Shown in pieces: positions 42,989 through 52,147 of a DNA stretch of 64,000 nucleotides. How positions within the stretch are numbered: the first letter of the stretch is position 1; every line of letters begins with the position of its first letter. The position numbers and the translations under genes were made by a program. Source of the DNA: PSRF01 sp051000815 (lineage in GTDB: Bacteria > Acidobacteriota > Blastocatellia > Pyrinomonadales > Pyrinomonadaceae); NCBI GenBank assembly GCA_051000815.1, contig JBPCNX010000039.1, forward strand, positions 38,071-102,070. The letters run 5' to 3'. The notes beneath the pieces were generated by a model. The model was not told the origin of the DNA. It did no database searches and saw nothing but the letters and a program-made list of their open reading frames with translations.

Positions 42989-43903
42989 ATGACTCTGTTC
43001 CAGGCCATCATCCTCGGCATCGTTCAGGGTCTGACTGAATTCATTCCCATCAGTTCAACCGCCCACCTCGTGTTTGCGTCGCGGGTGATCGGGCTCTTCG
43101 GCGGAGCTGACCCAACTCTCAAAGCTGAACAAACCACTGCCGCAATCGCTGTGATCCAACTGGGGACACTACTCGCCGTCCTGATCTACTTCTCCCGCGA
43201 CATCGTTAAGATTACACGTGCATTTGTGGGCGATCATTTGCGGTTACTTACGAGCGCGCGCACTCCAGGGGCTGCGGACGGTGCTCAGGGCGCCGTCGTT
43301 CAGCAAAAGCTTTCGCAAGATGCCCTGCTCGGTTGGCTCGTAATCATCGGATCAATCCCGGTCGGAATTGTTGGCCTAATGTTCAAAAAACAGATTGAGG
43401 GGACGTTTACTAAAAACCTCTGGGTAATCGCGACGATGATGATAGTCGTCGCGGTGTTGCTTGGACTTGCCGAGTTGGTGGGGAAGCGAACCCGCTCGAT
43501 GACGGATCTGGGCATCCGCGACGCCCTGGCCGTGGGGTGCGCCCAGGTGTTGGCGCTGATTCCCGGATCAAGCCGGTCGGGTTCCACGATCATGGGCGGG
43601 CTGTTTGCGGGTGAGACTCGAGAAACCGCGGCGAGGTTTTCCTTTCTCCTTTCGATTCCGGCCATTGCTGCCAGCGGTCTTCTCGAACTCAAGGAAGCGT
43701 TGGTCAAACTTCCTCCGGAAAGTTATGTCCCCCTGGTGGTGGCTACGGTAGTTTCCGGAGTGGTTGGTTATGCTTCGATCTGGTTTCTACTTCGTTTCCT
43801 AAGAACTCACTCGACGGGAATCTTCATCGGTTACCGGCTGCTCATTGGAGCGTTGATCATGCTTGGCTTGTTGGGGGGTTACATTTCTGCGGACCTGGTG
43901 TGA
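42989..43903 (+). CDS. uppP: Undecaprenyl-diphosphatase
   Basis: 304-residue integral membrane enzyme that dephosphorylates undecaprenyl diphosphate to recycle the lipid carrier for peptidoglycan and other surface polymers. It confers bacitracin tolerance in many bacteria. The two family motifs are GLTEFIPISSTAHL near 15-28 and IPGSSRSGSTI near 190-200; about eight helices are predicted. Glu and Arg/Ser residues of the active site are present. It is transcribed alone. Confidence 0.96.
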   Translation: MTLFQAIILGIVQGLTEFIPISSTAHLVFASRVIGLFGGADPTLKAEQTTAAIAVIQLGTLLAVLIYFSRDIVKITRAFVGDHLRLLTSARTPGAADGAQGAVVQQKLSQDALLGWLVIIGSIPVGIVGLMFKKQIEGTFTKNLWVIATMMIVVAVLLGLAELVGKRTRSMTDLGIRDALAVGCAQVLALIPGSSRSGSTIMGGLFAGETRETAARFSFLLSIPAIAASGLLELKEALVKLPPESYVPLVVATVVSGVVGYASIWFLLRFLRTHSTGIFIGYRLLIGALIMLGLLGGYISADLV

Positions 43904-44055
43904 GGTTCGATTCTGGAACTTAGGACGATCACTTCCAAAATTAAAACGCTAACAATAATTCGGAAGATTGGTTAAACTACGCCTGCCCTTATCCTCCCCC
44001 TCCGCTGGCGCCCACCGGCGCGCGAGATAACGATTAATCAAAGGTTGGTGACTTA

Positions 44056-44376
44056 ATGAATCAGAAAGACCGTCAGGGCACGGCGTCACAACGGCCCCGA
44101 AGTCCCAGGGTGCCCGTAGAGTTTGCACTTGAGGTTGAGGGCAGCACACCTTCCGGTGAAGCTTTTCATGTCAAAGCGCAGGCGATAAAGATTAGCCGCG
44201 GGGGCGCGACAATCGTTATGGACAATGAGGTCGCCATAGGATCCGTGGTTACACTAACTCCTCCGTTTGGACGAAAGTTGAGTGCTGAGGTCAACGGAGT
44301 CTGGACCGACGAGATCGATAGCCGGCAACGCATTGGTGTTAAGCTGCTCGACACAGACGGTTGGTTTGCAGAATAG
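44056..44376 (+). CDS. PilZ domain protein
   Basis: 106 residues, a single PilZ domain that may bind cyclic di-GMP. The N-terminal arginine motif reads RPRSPRVPV near 15-23, and the second motif, usually DxSxxG, reads KISRGG near 48-53, so the Asp is replaced by Lys. Cyclic di-GMP binding is therefore uncertain. The rest (GSVVTLTPPFGRKLSAEVNGVWTDEI in parts) forms the beta-barrel. It lies 25 bp upstream of recJ and may be co-transcribed with it. An HD-GYP protein is encoded elsewhere in the window. Confidence 0.82.
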   Translation: MNQKDRQGTASQRPRSPRVPVEFALEVEGSTPSGEAFHVKAQAIKISRGGATIVMDNEVAIGSVVTLTPPFGRKLSAEVNGVWTDEIDSRQRIGVKLLDTDGWFAE

Positions 44377-44401
44377 TTATAGATAAACTAATGTCCGACT
44401 G

Positions 44402-46117
44402 ATGAATAAACGCTGGATCCTCCGCGCGCCAGACACAGGTCGCGCTGCCTCACTCGCTCGCGTTTTGAATGTCTCACCGGTTGTCGCCGCACTGCTCCTC
44501 GCCCGCGGTTGCGATAATGAGGCCTCGGCGAGAGCTTTCCTCCAACCAACGCACAATCAGCTTCACGATCCCTACTTGATGCTCGGCATGAAGCAGGCGG
44601 TTTCGCGTCTGCAAAAAGCCATAGAAGAGGGTGAAAAGATCCTGATCTATGGCGACTATGATGTTGACGGGACAACGGGGACGGCGGTCCTGCTGCGGGC
44701 GCTGAAACTGCTTGGCGCCAGCGCTGGATTCCACGTTCCGCATCGGTTCACGGAAGGCTATGGCATTCAGCAACCCGCTCTCGAAAAAGCAGTCGCTGAT
44801 GGATACACGCTGGCTATCAGCGTGGACTGCGGCATTCGCGCGCACGAGCCCCTTCATTGGGCACGCGCTCGCGGACTCGATGTGATTGTCACAGACCATC
44901 ACCTTGCGGATGAAGGAAAAGGTGTCCCGCCAGCTTTTGCGGTACTTAACCCTAACCAACGTGGCTGCGAGTATCCCGACAAGAATTTGGCCGGAGTGGG
45001 CGTAGCGTTCAAGCTGGTGCACGCACTTTATCGCGAATGCGGACGCGAGTCGCTGGTGAACGCTTTTCTGAAAGTAGTGGCCATCGGAACAGTGGCCGAC
45101 GTCGCCAAGCTGACTGGCGAAAACCGGACCATTGTATCCCTCGGATTAAAAGATCTCTGCAATGCCAGGAACCCCGGTCTTCGCGCATTGATGGAAGTGG
45201 CGGGTTGTGGTGATGGAACCGGGATGACTTCCTACGACCTCGGGTTTCGAATAGGCCCGCGGATCAACGCGGCCGGCAGAATCGATGCAGCCAGCGCGGT
45301 TGTGGAATTGTTCGATACCAGGGATCGCGAGGAGGCCAGACGACTCGCCGCGCACCTTGAAACTCGGAATCACGAACGGCGAGAAGTGCAGCAAGAGATC
45401 GTGGAACTGGCGGTTGCGGAGTTGGAAGGAACAGAGGGTGCAAGTTCACATGCGGCGGTAATTGCCGGAAAGGGTTGGCATCGAGGGGTAATCGGTATCG
45501 CCGCCTCGAAGATTGCCGAACGGATTAACCGTCCTTGCGTAGTGCTATCGATCGAAGGGGATGTTGCTCACGGTTCGGGCCGCAGCATAGAGCCATATCA
45601 TCTGCTTAACGGTCTGACGTCTTGTGCTGATCTTTTCGAGAAGTTTGGAGGTCACTCGCACGCGGCCGGAATCACGATCCGTACAGATCGTATTCCCGAG
45701 TTGCGACGTCGACTCAACGAACACGCCGCCGGATGCCTTAGCGAGGACGATTTGCAACCGTGTGTCTACATTGATGCGGAGTTGGCTCCAGAGTCGATCA
45801 CGTTTCAGCTGGCAAATGAGTTAAGCTCATTGGAGCCTTTTGGGGCGGGTAATCCGCGTCCCGTGTTTATGACCAGAAACCTGCATTGCGTAGGGGAACC
45901 GCGAATCATGAAGGAGCGCCACCTGAAAATGCATCTGGCCGGTCCTCAGGGGCGTCCCGTGGAGACTGTGTGGTGGAATTGCCTCGATGAAAATCAGCGA
46001 ACGCCTGATGTGAAGAGCAGCATCGAACTGGCTTACACGATTGAGACAAATACCTGGAACGGGGAAATGCGGCTGCAGCTGAATGTCTGCGATCTTAGGG
46101 TGGCGGGAAGAGAGTAA
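44402..46117 (+). CDS. recJ: Single-stranded-DNA-specific exonuclease RecJ
   Basis: 571 residues. A 5'-3' exonuclease in recombination and mismatch repair. DHH-family motifs are IYGDYDVDGTTG near 82-93, SVDCGIRAHEP near 141 and VTDHHLADEG near 163. The DHHA1 domain (about 325-450) has KGWHRGVIGIAASKI and GSGRSI. An OB-type domain ends the protein (FGAGNPRPVF). The last codons and the stop lie at the start of a 60-bp tandem duplication (46103-46226). Confidence 0.95.
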   Translation: MNKRWILRAPDTGRAASLARVLNVSPVVAALLLARGCDNEASARAFLQPTHNQLHDPYLMLGMKQAVSRLQKAIEEGEKILIYGDYDVDGTTGTAVLLRALKLLGASAGFHVPHRFTEGYGIQQPALEKAVADGYTLAISVDCGIRAHEPLHWARARGLDVIVTDHHLADEGKGVPPAFAVLNPNQRGCEYPDKNLAGVGVAFKLVHALYRECGRESLVNAFLKVVAIGTVADVAKLTGENRTIVSLGLKDLCNARNPGLRALMEVAGCGDGTGMTSYDLGFRIGPRINAAGRIDAASAVVELFDTRDREEARRLAAHLETRNHERREVQQEIVELAVAELEGTEGASSHAAVIAGKGWHRGVIGIAASKIAERINRPCVVLSIEGDVAHGSGRSIEPYHLLNGLTSCADLFEKFGGHSHAAGITIRTDRIPELRRRLNEHAAGCLSEDDLQPCVYIDAELAPESITFQLANELSSLEPFGAGNPRPVFMTRNLHCVGEPRIMKERHLKMHLAGPQGRPVETVWWNCLDENQRTPDVKSSIELAYTIETNTWNGEMRLQLNVCDLRVAGRE

Positions 46118-46302
46118 CTTTTCGGGAATGAGCGTTTTTGGTCTTTGGCCTTTGGCCTTAGTAGTTGCGGGAAGAGAGTGACTACTTCGGGAATTGAGAG
46201 TTTTTGGTCTTTGGTCTTAGTAGTTGAGTGGCGATCTAGTGAGTGGTGATTTGATAACTTGTCGAACAAGCGTTCGAATTTCAAAGACCAAAGACCAAAA
46301 AC
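46103..46302. repeat. Tandem duplication plus palindromic arm at the recJ-lptC junction
   Basis: A unit beginning GCGGGAAGAGAGT and ending GGCCTTAGTAGTT is present twice in direct order (46103-46166 and 46167-46226). The first copy contains the last recJ codons and stop. Both units contain TTTTTGGTCTTTGG, and the complement AAAGACCAAAGACCAAAAAC follows at 46282-46301. The 5' part of the lptC frame reads through this DNA. Confidence 0.8.
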
Positions 46303-46339
46303 AATCAAGCTTCCGGTAACGGTTCTACCAACGAAATCG

Positions 46340-48649
46340 ATGCAAGAAATCACGCGCAAAAGAGCAATTCGAGTGGGCCTGCGAGCGAGGGCTCCGCTTG
46401 TTGCGCGAGTTGGAGCGATCCTTGTTCTGACAGCGGCGGTTGCCTTCATTGCCATTTCATACTACCGCCTGCGCAACAACAAACCATTTCGCATGCGATC
46501 CGAGACCCCGGAATTGTCAAAGGAGGTCACCGGCCGCACAGAGGGTTACGAGCAGCGAGTAACTAAAGATGGTCGCTTGTATCTTCTGCTCAAGGCGTCG
46601 CTCGATCTTACTTTTTCCGATGGGCATCATGAACTCGAGAACGTCAGTCTCGCGGTTTATCCCGCGGCGGGGGAGAAGCCCGATCAGATCTCTGCGACCC
46701 GGGCCATCTATGATCAGGCGAATTCGATCATGACGTTTCTCGGCAGCGTGAAAATCGAAACAAAAGACGCGCTTAAAGTTGATACGGAATCGCTCGTCTA
46801 CAACCAAACCACTGAAGTCGGCCACACCGAAGCGCCTGTGACTTTCACCCGGGAGAATCTCTCTGGCAGCTCGACCGGCGCCGTGATGGACGGTAAAAGC
46901 AAGAACCTGGAATTGAAGAAGGACGTGCAGATCACCGTGGCTCCGGAGCAACCAAAGAATTCCCCGTCCAAAAGTGCGAGTGCGCGCTCGCGGCCGGTAT
47001 CGATTCGTTCCGCGCGGGCGGTCTTCGAACGACAGTCGCTCAAGCTGTCTTTCTTCGGCGGAGTCACGGCGGACCAGGAGCGCGACACCATGAGCGGGAA
47101 TGAACTCTTCGCCACTCTTAATGAGCAGAAGCGTTTGCAAAAGCTTGAAGTGCGAGGCAACTCTTATTTGAGTTCAAGGGAAGAAGGTAGGGCCGCAGAA
47201 GTGCAATCCGCCGATATGGATTTTTTTCTCGATAAGGACCAACGCCTGGAGCGAGCCGTAGCGATGAAGGATGCCCGGTCGCGAACTCTTGATGCTGATG
47301 CTGATATGACCTTGACCGGAGCTAGTTTGATTGAGGTGAAGTTTCAGGCGCAGGCGGATCGCAGCCTGCTTAGGGAGATGCGTACCGAAGGGCGTTCGGT
47401 AGTTACTCTCGCGGCGCCGAAGTCGAAAGCCGGCAACCCGCGCTCTGCAAACAAGCGGCTCACTGCCGACGCGGTTAAGCTCATCTGGAGAGTAAATGGC
47501 CGCGATTTGGAGAGAGCTGAAGCGATCGGCAACGGTGAGTTGTTTGTAGATCCTGTAGTCCAAAACGCTGAAGCAGATCGAAAGACACTGACGGCCCCGA
47601 GATTTGACTGCGACTTCTTTGAGACCGGCAATCTGGCGCGCAACTTTACGGCAACCGGGGGAGCCAAAGCTGTAATTGAACCAGTCCTGAAAAGCGATGC
47701 CCGCGGCACCCGCACGCTCAGCGGACGCAAAATCGCGACAGTCTTCGTTAGAGAAACTCAGGACGTTGAGCGTATGGACGCCCAGGAAGACGCCAAGTTT
47801 AACGAGAACGATCGAAACGGCGTAGCAACAAACATTTCTTACGTTGCGGCAGAAGACATGGTGCGAATGCGAGGTGGCGAGCCGACCGTGTGGGATTCGC
47901 GTGCGCGCACCAAGGGAGTGGAATTGGATTCCAATCTCCGTGACGAGGTTTCTTACAGCCGCGGCAAGACGGCCACTACTTACTATAGTCAGGAACAAAC
48001 TAATGGGGCCACACCGTTTTCAAGGGTTAAGAGTCCGGTATATGTGGTCAGCGACCGCGGCGAGTTTCATCATCAAAGCGGAATAGCCATCTACACTGGT
48101 AACGCCCGCGCGTGGCAGGACGATAATTTTGTGCGTGGCGACAAGTTGACCTTGTACATCAACGAAAAGAAGATGGACGCCCATGGGCGAGTGCAGAGCG
48201 CTGTATACAATGCTCGACAGAAGGATGCGGGCGCCAGTGTTCCAGTGTTCGCTTCCGCAGATTCAATGTTCTACTCCGACCCAAATCGCTTGCTGCATTA
48301 CGAGAGCAATGTCGACATTCGCCAGGCGCCTGATCGCATCACCAGCGGTGTCGCCGATGTTTATCTGGCAAAAGATTCAAACGAGATGGAAAAGACGGTG
48401 GCCCAGAAAAATGTCGTGCTCACTCAGCCGAACCGTAAGGGCGTAGGCGACTGGATGCAATACACGACATCCGATGAGGTGGCAATTCTTAAGGGAAATC
48501 CGGCCAGGGTCGACGATGCAGAACAGGGAAACACAGAAGGCCCTCGTTTGACCGTTTATACGCGCGACGGTAGAGTCGTCTCAGATGACCCGCGTGGACC
48601 GCAGTCTCCAGGGCGAGTTCGCACTACCCACAAAGTCAGAAAGAGTTAG
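46340..48649 (+). CDS. lptC: LPS export protein, fused LptC/LptA-like
   Basis: 769 residues from the ATG at 46340 (MQEITRKRA). The frame also runs upstream to a TTG at 46259, but that part is repeat DNA (words FKDQRPKTIKL). One transmembrane helix (about 20-42) anchors the protein; the rest is periplasmic beta-jellyroll. An LptC-like segment (about 45-200) is followed by several OstA/LptA-like stretches, for example DQANSIMTFLGSVKIETKD, FFGGVTADQERDTM, YESNVDIRQAPDRIT and GVADVYLAKDSNEM. E. coli LptC is about 190 and LptA about 185, so this looks like a long fused bridge. lptB lies next. Confidence 0.85.
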   Translation: MQEITRKRAIRVGLRARAPLVARVGAILVLTAAVAFIAISYYRLRNNKPFRMRSETPELSKEVTGRTEGYEQRVTKDGRLYLLLKASLDLTFSDGHHELENVSLAVYPAAGEKPDQISATRAIYDQANSIMTFLGSVKIETKDALKVDTESLVYNQTTEVGHTEAPVTFTRENLSGSSTGAVMDGKSKNLELKKDVQITVAPEQPKNSPSKSASARSRPVSIRSARAVFERQSLKLSFFGGVTADQERDTMSGNELFATLNEQKRLQKLEVRGNSYLSSREEGRAAEVQSADMDFFLDKDQRLERAVAMKDARSRTLDADADMTLTGASLIEVKFQAQADRSLLREMRTEGRSVVTLAAPKSKAGNPRSANKRLTADAVKLIWRVNGRDLERAEAIGNGELFVDPVVQNAEADRKTLTAPRFDCDFFETGNLARNFTATGGAKAVIEPVLKSDARGTRTLSGRKIATVFVRETQDVERMDAQEDAKFNENDRNGVATNISYVAAEDMVRMRGGEPTVWDSRARTKGVELDSNLRDEVSYSRGKTATTYYSQEQTNGATPFSRVKSPVYVVSDRGEFHHQSGIAIYTGNARAWQDDNFVRGDKLTLYINEKKMDAHGRVQSAVYNARQKDAGASVPVFASADSMFYSDPNRLLHYESNVDIRQAPDRITSGVADVYLAKDSNEMEKTVAQKNVVLTQPNRKGVGDWMQYTTSDEVAILKGNPARVDDAEQGNTEGPRLTVYTRDGRVVSDDPRGPQSPGRVRTTHKVRKS

Positions 48650-48688
48650 TCGCTGACGAATGTCGTTTACCAGGAATCGGGATTGTAG

Positions 48689-48751
48689 ATGAGCACTTTG
48701 CTTCAAAAGTCACGCGCTATGTCCGAAGCTAGTCTCTCTTCCGACTCTTAG
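48689..48751 (+). CDS. Possible 20-codon leader ORF upstream of lptB
   Basis: ATG at 48689 reads MSTLLQKSRAMSEASLSSDS and stops at 48749-48751. The 13-base word GTAGATGAGCACT around its start (48685-48697) is repeated at the lptB start (48761-48773). It could be a decayed duplicate start or a leader peptide. Expression is not supported by any ribosome-binding site. Confidence 0.25.
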   Translation: MSTLLQKSRAMSEASLSSDS

Positions 48752-48764
48752 GGCAAAGTCGTAG

Positions 48765-49592
48765 ATGAGCACTCAGGTAAAAGACTTGACGCTTGCGGAA
48801 AACGACAGAGACGAGCTCATCACCGTGGGAGCAGGTCTCGCCGGGAGCGATGCCCGGCAAACTCCCTCAGCCCTGGCACTCGCCGCATTTCACCTGCAAA
48901 AAACTTATGGACGACGCCGTGTTGTTGACGATGTCAGCCTGCATGTTGAAAAGGGCGAAGTCGTCGGTTTGTTGGGAGCGAATGGCGCGGGCAAGACGAC
49001 GACCTTTTACATGATTGTGGGTCTGGAACATCCTGATGCCGGCGCGGTGCAACTGGGAGAACGGGACGTTACGAATTTGCCGATGTATCTCCGCGCCCGT
49101 TTGGGTCTTGGCTATTTGCCGCAAGAGCCTTCAGTCTTTCGCAAAATGACGGCGGCCCAGAATATTCTTGCAGTGCTGGAAACAATGGGAATGCGCCGCC
49201 GCGAACGACTGACAAGACTGGAAGAGTTGTTGCAAGAGTTCGGCATTGCACATGTGCGCAACACGCGCGGCGATGCGCTATCTGGTGGTGAAAGAAGAAG
49301 GACTGAAATTGCGCGTTCGCTTGCAACCGATCCACAATATATTTTGCTGGACGAGCCTTTTGCCGGAATTGATCCAAAAGCGGTCAACGATATCCAGAAT
49401 GTAATACTCTATCTACGCAATCGCGGAATTGGCCTGCTTATTACGGACCACAACGTCCGCGAAACGCTTGGCGTAACCGACCGGGCCTATATCATGGCTG
49501 AGGGCCGAATCTTCCGCGCAGGCGCTCCGCGAGAGTTGACAGAAGATGCCGAAGTTCGAAAACTCTATCTCGGCGAAAAATTCCGAATGTGA
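48765..49592 (+). CDS. lptB: LPS export ABC transporter ATPase LptB
   Basis: 275-residue cytoplasmic ATPase that powers LPS extraction from the inner membrane. Walker A GANGAGKTTTFYMIVG near 70-85, GYLPQEPSVFRKMT near 115-128, signature LSGGERRRTEIAR near 169-181 and Walker B YILLDEPFAGIDP near 189-201 are all in the LptB form. The N-terminus has about 38 extra residues relative to E. coli LptB (241). It sits between lptC and rpoN, the order seen in many proteobacteria. Confidence 0.95.
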   Translation: MSTQVKDLTLAENDRDELITVGAGLAGSDARQTPSALALAAFHLQKTYGRRRVVDDVSLHVEKGEVVGLLGANGAGKTTTFYMIVGLEHPDAGAVQLGERDVTNLPMYLRARLGLGYLPQEPSVFRKMTAAQNILAVLETMGMRRRERLTRLEELLQEFGIAHVRNTRGDALSGGERRRTEIARSLATDPQYILLDEPFAGIDPKAVNDIQNVILYLRNRGIGLLITDHNVRETLGVTDRAYIMAEGRIFRAGAPRELTEDAEVRKLYLGEKFRM

Positions 49593-49683
49593 AACTGCCG
49601 CGCAAACAGCCCCGGAATCGGTTATAATCCCCCTGCGTATTCAGGCGCAAATCAAAGACCACAGTTTGCTTTTGTTCTAAGGA

Positions 49684-51288
49684 ATGTCCCTTAAACTCAC
49701 TACCAGCCTCTCTCAACGTCTCGTGCTGACGCCGCAGTTGCGGCAACGCATTGAGATGCTGCAGATGACTACACTCGAGCTGACTGACCTCATTCAGCAA
49801 CAACTGCTCGAAAATCCCGTGCTCGAAGAAGTGGCGACTCAGGAAGAGGCTCAGGAGTTGGCTGAGAAGATTTTGGATCATCTGGCGAGTGCGGATGCCG
49901 CTTCAGACGAACCGCGAATTGAAGCTGTCGAGCCTGAATTGGGCAGCCCGGCTTCGAATGGATCCGGCGATGCTGAGGGCTTATCTGCGAGCTACGGCGA
50001 GAGCGAAGCGTCTGATCCGGAGGCAGGCCCTGCCGATCCCAGCGAAGACTCGATTGGAGATGAGCTGGTGGGCGACGAGGCATCGCGAGACGCCTTCGAT
50101 GAGATCGATTTCGGACGCGAGTTTCAGGATTACCTCGACCCTGGTTACAAGACCCAGGAAGTTGAGTACAAAGAAGACGCACCGACGTTTGAACAGTTTC
50201 TGACCCGACCTCCGTCGCTCGCCGATCATCTCGAGTGGCAGTTACACATGAGCCCGATGGAGGCGGAGAAATGTGACGCGGCAATTTGTGTAATTGGCAA
50301 CCTGGACGCTGACGGCCGGCTGAACGCGACAAACCAGGAAATCGCGGAGATGGGTGGCTGGACGGAAGATGTGGTTGAGGAAACCCGGCAGGCGGTGATG
50401 CGCCTCGATCCCGTTGGCTGTGGCGCTCGTGAAGTCAAGGAATGCTTGTTAGTGCAGCTCGAAGTACGTGGTGAAAGCGATCGCCTGGCTGCAAAACTGA
50501 TCTACGAACATCTTGCAGAATTACAACAGCACAAACTTCCACACTTATCAAAACAGATTGGCATCGATGTCGACGCGCTGCTCGCAGAGTTGCAGTTCAT
50601 TCGCACGCTCGAACCGTATCCCGGCCGCCGTTACTCTTCAGAAGAACCGATTCTAATCTCACCCGAAATCTACATTGAAAAGCTTGATGAAGACGATGAC
50701 GAATACGTGATCTATTTCGCCGACGACGGCAGCCCGCGGCTCCGCATCAGCCAGCAGTATCAGCAGATGCTCAGTCAGCCGGGCACGAGTAGCGAGACCA
50801 AGAGCTTCATTCGCGAGAAGGTGCGTTCCGCCGTTGACCTGCTGCGCAATATCGAACACCGCCGGCAGACGATTTACAAAGTTGTGGAATCAATGGTGCA
50901 CCGTCAGAAGGATTTTCTGGACAAGGGCGTGCAATACATCAAGCCGATGATGTTGAAGGACATTGCCGAGGACATCGGCATGCACTTGTCGACAGTGTCG
51001 CGCGTCGTAAATCGAAAATACGCGCACACGCCGCAAGGTGTAATCGAGTTGCGTCGCTTTTTCACCGAAGGGATGATGAACGAGGACGGCGAAGAGGTCT
51101 CGACGCGGATCATCAAATTGCAGATCAAGAAGCTTATCGAAGAAGAGGATTCACACAATCCAATTACTGATGATCAGGTCGTGAAGATTCTGGCGAAAGA
51201 CGGAATGAAATTGTCACGGCGCACTGTGGCAAAGTACCGGGATCAAATGCATATTCCCGGATCGCGGGAACGGCGCGCCGTAACTTAG
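49684..51288 (+). CDS. rpoN: RNA polymerase sigma-54 factor
   Basis: 534 residues. The N-terminal region I (LSQRLVLTPQLRQRIEMLQM, TTLELTDLIQQQLLENPVLEE) interacts with enhancer-binding activators. An acidic linker covers about 50-170, then the core-binding domain and the helix-turn-helix (DIGMHLSTVSRVVNRKYAHTPQG in parts). The C-terminal RpoN box is RRTVAKYR near 515-522. It directs transcription of genes controlled by AAA+ activators, none of which is in the window. A TATAAT at 49623-49628 may be its -10 element. hpf follows. Confidence 0.96.
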   Translation: MSLKLTTSLSQRLVLTPQLRQRIEMLQMTTLELTDLIQQQLLENPVLEEVATQEEAQELAEKILDHLASADAASDEPRIEAVEPELGSPASNGSGDAEGLSASYGESEASDPEAGPADPSEDSIGDELVGDEASRDAFDEIDFGREFQDYLDPGYKTQEVEYKEDAPTFEQFLTRPPSLADHLEWQLHMSPMEAEKCDAAICVIGNLDADGRLNATNQEIAEMGGWTEDVVEETRQAVMRLDPVGCGAREVKECLLVQLEVRGESDRLAAKLIYEHLAELQQHKLPHLSKQIGIDVDALLAELQFIRTLEPYPGRRYSSEEPILISPEIYIEKLDEDDDEYVIYFADDGSPRLRISQQYQQMLSQPGTSSETKSFIREKVRSAVDLLRNIEHRRQTIYKVVESMVHRQKDFLDKGVQYIKPMMLKDIAEDIGMHLSTVSRVVNRKYAHTPQGVIELRRFFTEGMMNEDGEEVSTRIIKLQIKKLIEEEDSHNPITDDQVVKILAKDGMKLSRRTVAKYRDQMHIPGSRERRAVT

Positions 51289-51406
51289 ACGCGCGAGCCG
51301 CGCTAAGCGAGATTCAGAGTCCGATTTGAAACCCCTTGCGTTTTGTGGACCGGCCGGCAGTCTGGCAAGCTGTGCTTTATCTAATATTCCCGGGGAATGG
51401 AGTCTC

Positions 51407-51940
51407 ATGAGATTTGAATACACAGGGCGGCACGTCGATGTGACGCCTGGTATCCGGAAACACGTCGAAGCCCACTTCAAAAAACTGGCACACATTTTCA
51501 ACGATTCAACTGCCTGGACTCATATCATCATCGAAGTTGAAAAGACTCGACACATCGCTGAGGTAATAGTTCACTGGCGAGATCATACTTTGACCGCGAA
51601 AGACATCAACGCCGATATGTATATGGCGCTGACCCGCGCGATTGCGAAGATTGAGAAGCAGGCCCTCAAGCTGAAGGAGAAGATCATCGATCGCAAGCAG
51701 GGAGCACGTCGAACCGCGACTGTGGCGCCCGAGCCGGATGGCCATCTCGAAGCCACACCCCGACCCCCGCGCATCATTTCGGCGCGTCGATACTCCGTAA
51801 AGCCGATGACTGCGGAAGAAGCCGCGCTTCGCCTTTCTTCGGAAGCCGATCAGTTTCTTGTTTTTCGGGACGCCGACACTAGTCGCCTGGGCGTACTCTA
51901 CAAGCGCAAGGATGGAAACTTCGGACTGATTGAACCTTAG
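51407..51940 (+). CDS. hpf: Ribosome hibernation-promoting factor, long form
   Basis: 177 residues. Binds the 30S decoding site in stationary phase; the long form also dimerises 70S ribosomes into 100S particles. The N-terminal S30AE domain (about 1-100) begins MRFEYTGRHVDVTPGIRKHV, read here as the true start, with a GGAATGGAG ribosome-binding site. The open frame extends upstream to 51326 without support. A short linker precedes the C-terminal dimerisation domain (about 125-177, KPMTAEEAALRLSSEADQFLVFRDADT in parts). It follows rpoN, as in many bacteria. A terminator lies downstream. Confidence 0.94.
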   Translation: MRFEYTGRHVDVTPGIRKHVEAHFKKLAHIFNDSTAWTHIIIEVEKTRHIAEVIVHWRDHTLTAKDINADMYMALTRAIAKIEKQALKLKEKIIDRKQGARRTATVAPEPDGHLEATPRPPRIISARRYSVKPMTAEEAALRLSSEADQFLVFRDADTSRLGVLYKRKDGNFGLIEP

Positions 51941-52001
51941 AAGAAGATCGGCGTTCGATGGTTCAACTTTCTAATCGGTGTCTCGACGATCAGCTGACAA
52001 A

Positions 52002-52027
52002 GGGCAGGAGTGGTTCCTGCCCTTTTA
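52002..52027 (+). terminator. Rho-independent terminator after hpf
   Basis: GGGCAGGA (52002-52009), loop GTGGT, TCCTGCCC (52015-52022), then TTTT-ATT. It separates the lpt-rpoN-hpf genes from rapZ. Confidence 0.93.
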
Positions 52028-52147
52028 TTCTTGGGTTGAGTAATTTGCAGGTTGGGAAGGAGGCCTGCCCCGCTCAGTGGGCGAGCAGACACGCAATCTA
52101 ACAGTTTGCGTTACAACCACTGGCCCGTATCATAGCTTCCAGAGACC

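Noticed and set aside
47174..47998. 274-codon frame antisense to lptC
   Set aside because: Opposite a clear envelope gene and without recognisable content.
51376..51396. Sigma-54-like promoter TGGCAAGCTGTGCTTT before hpf
   Set aside because: The GG to GC spacing is 8, not the 10 needed by sigma-54.
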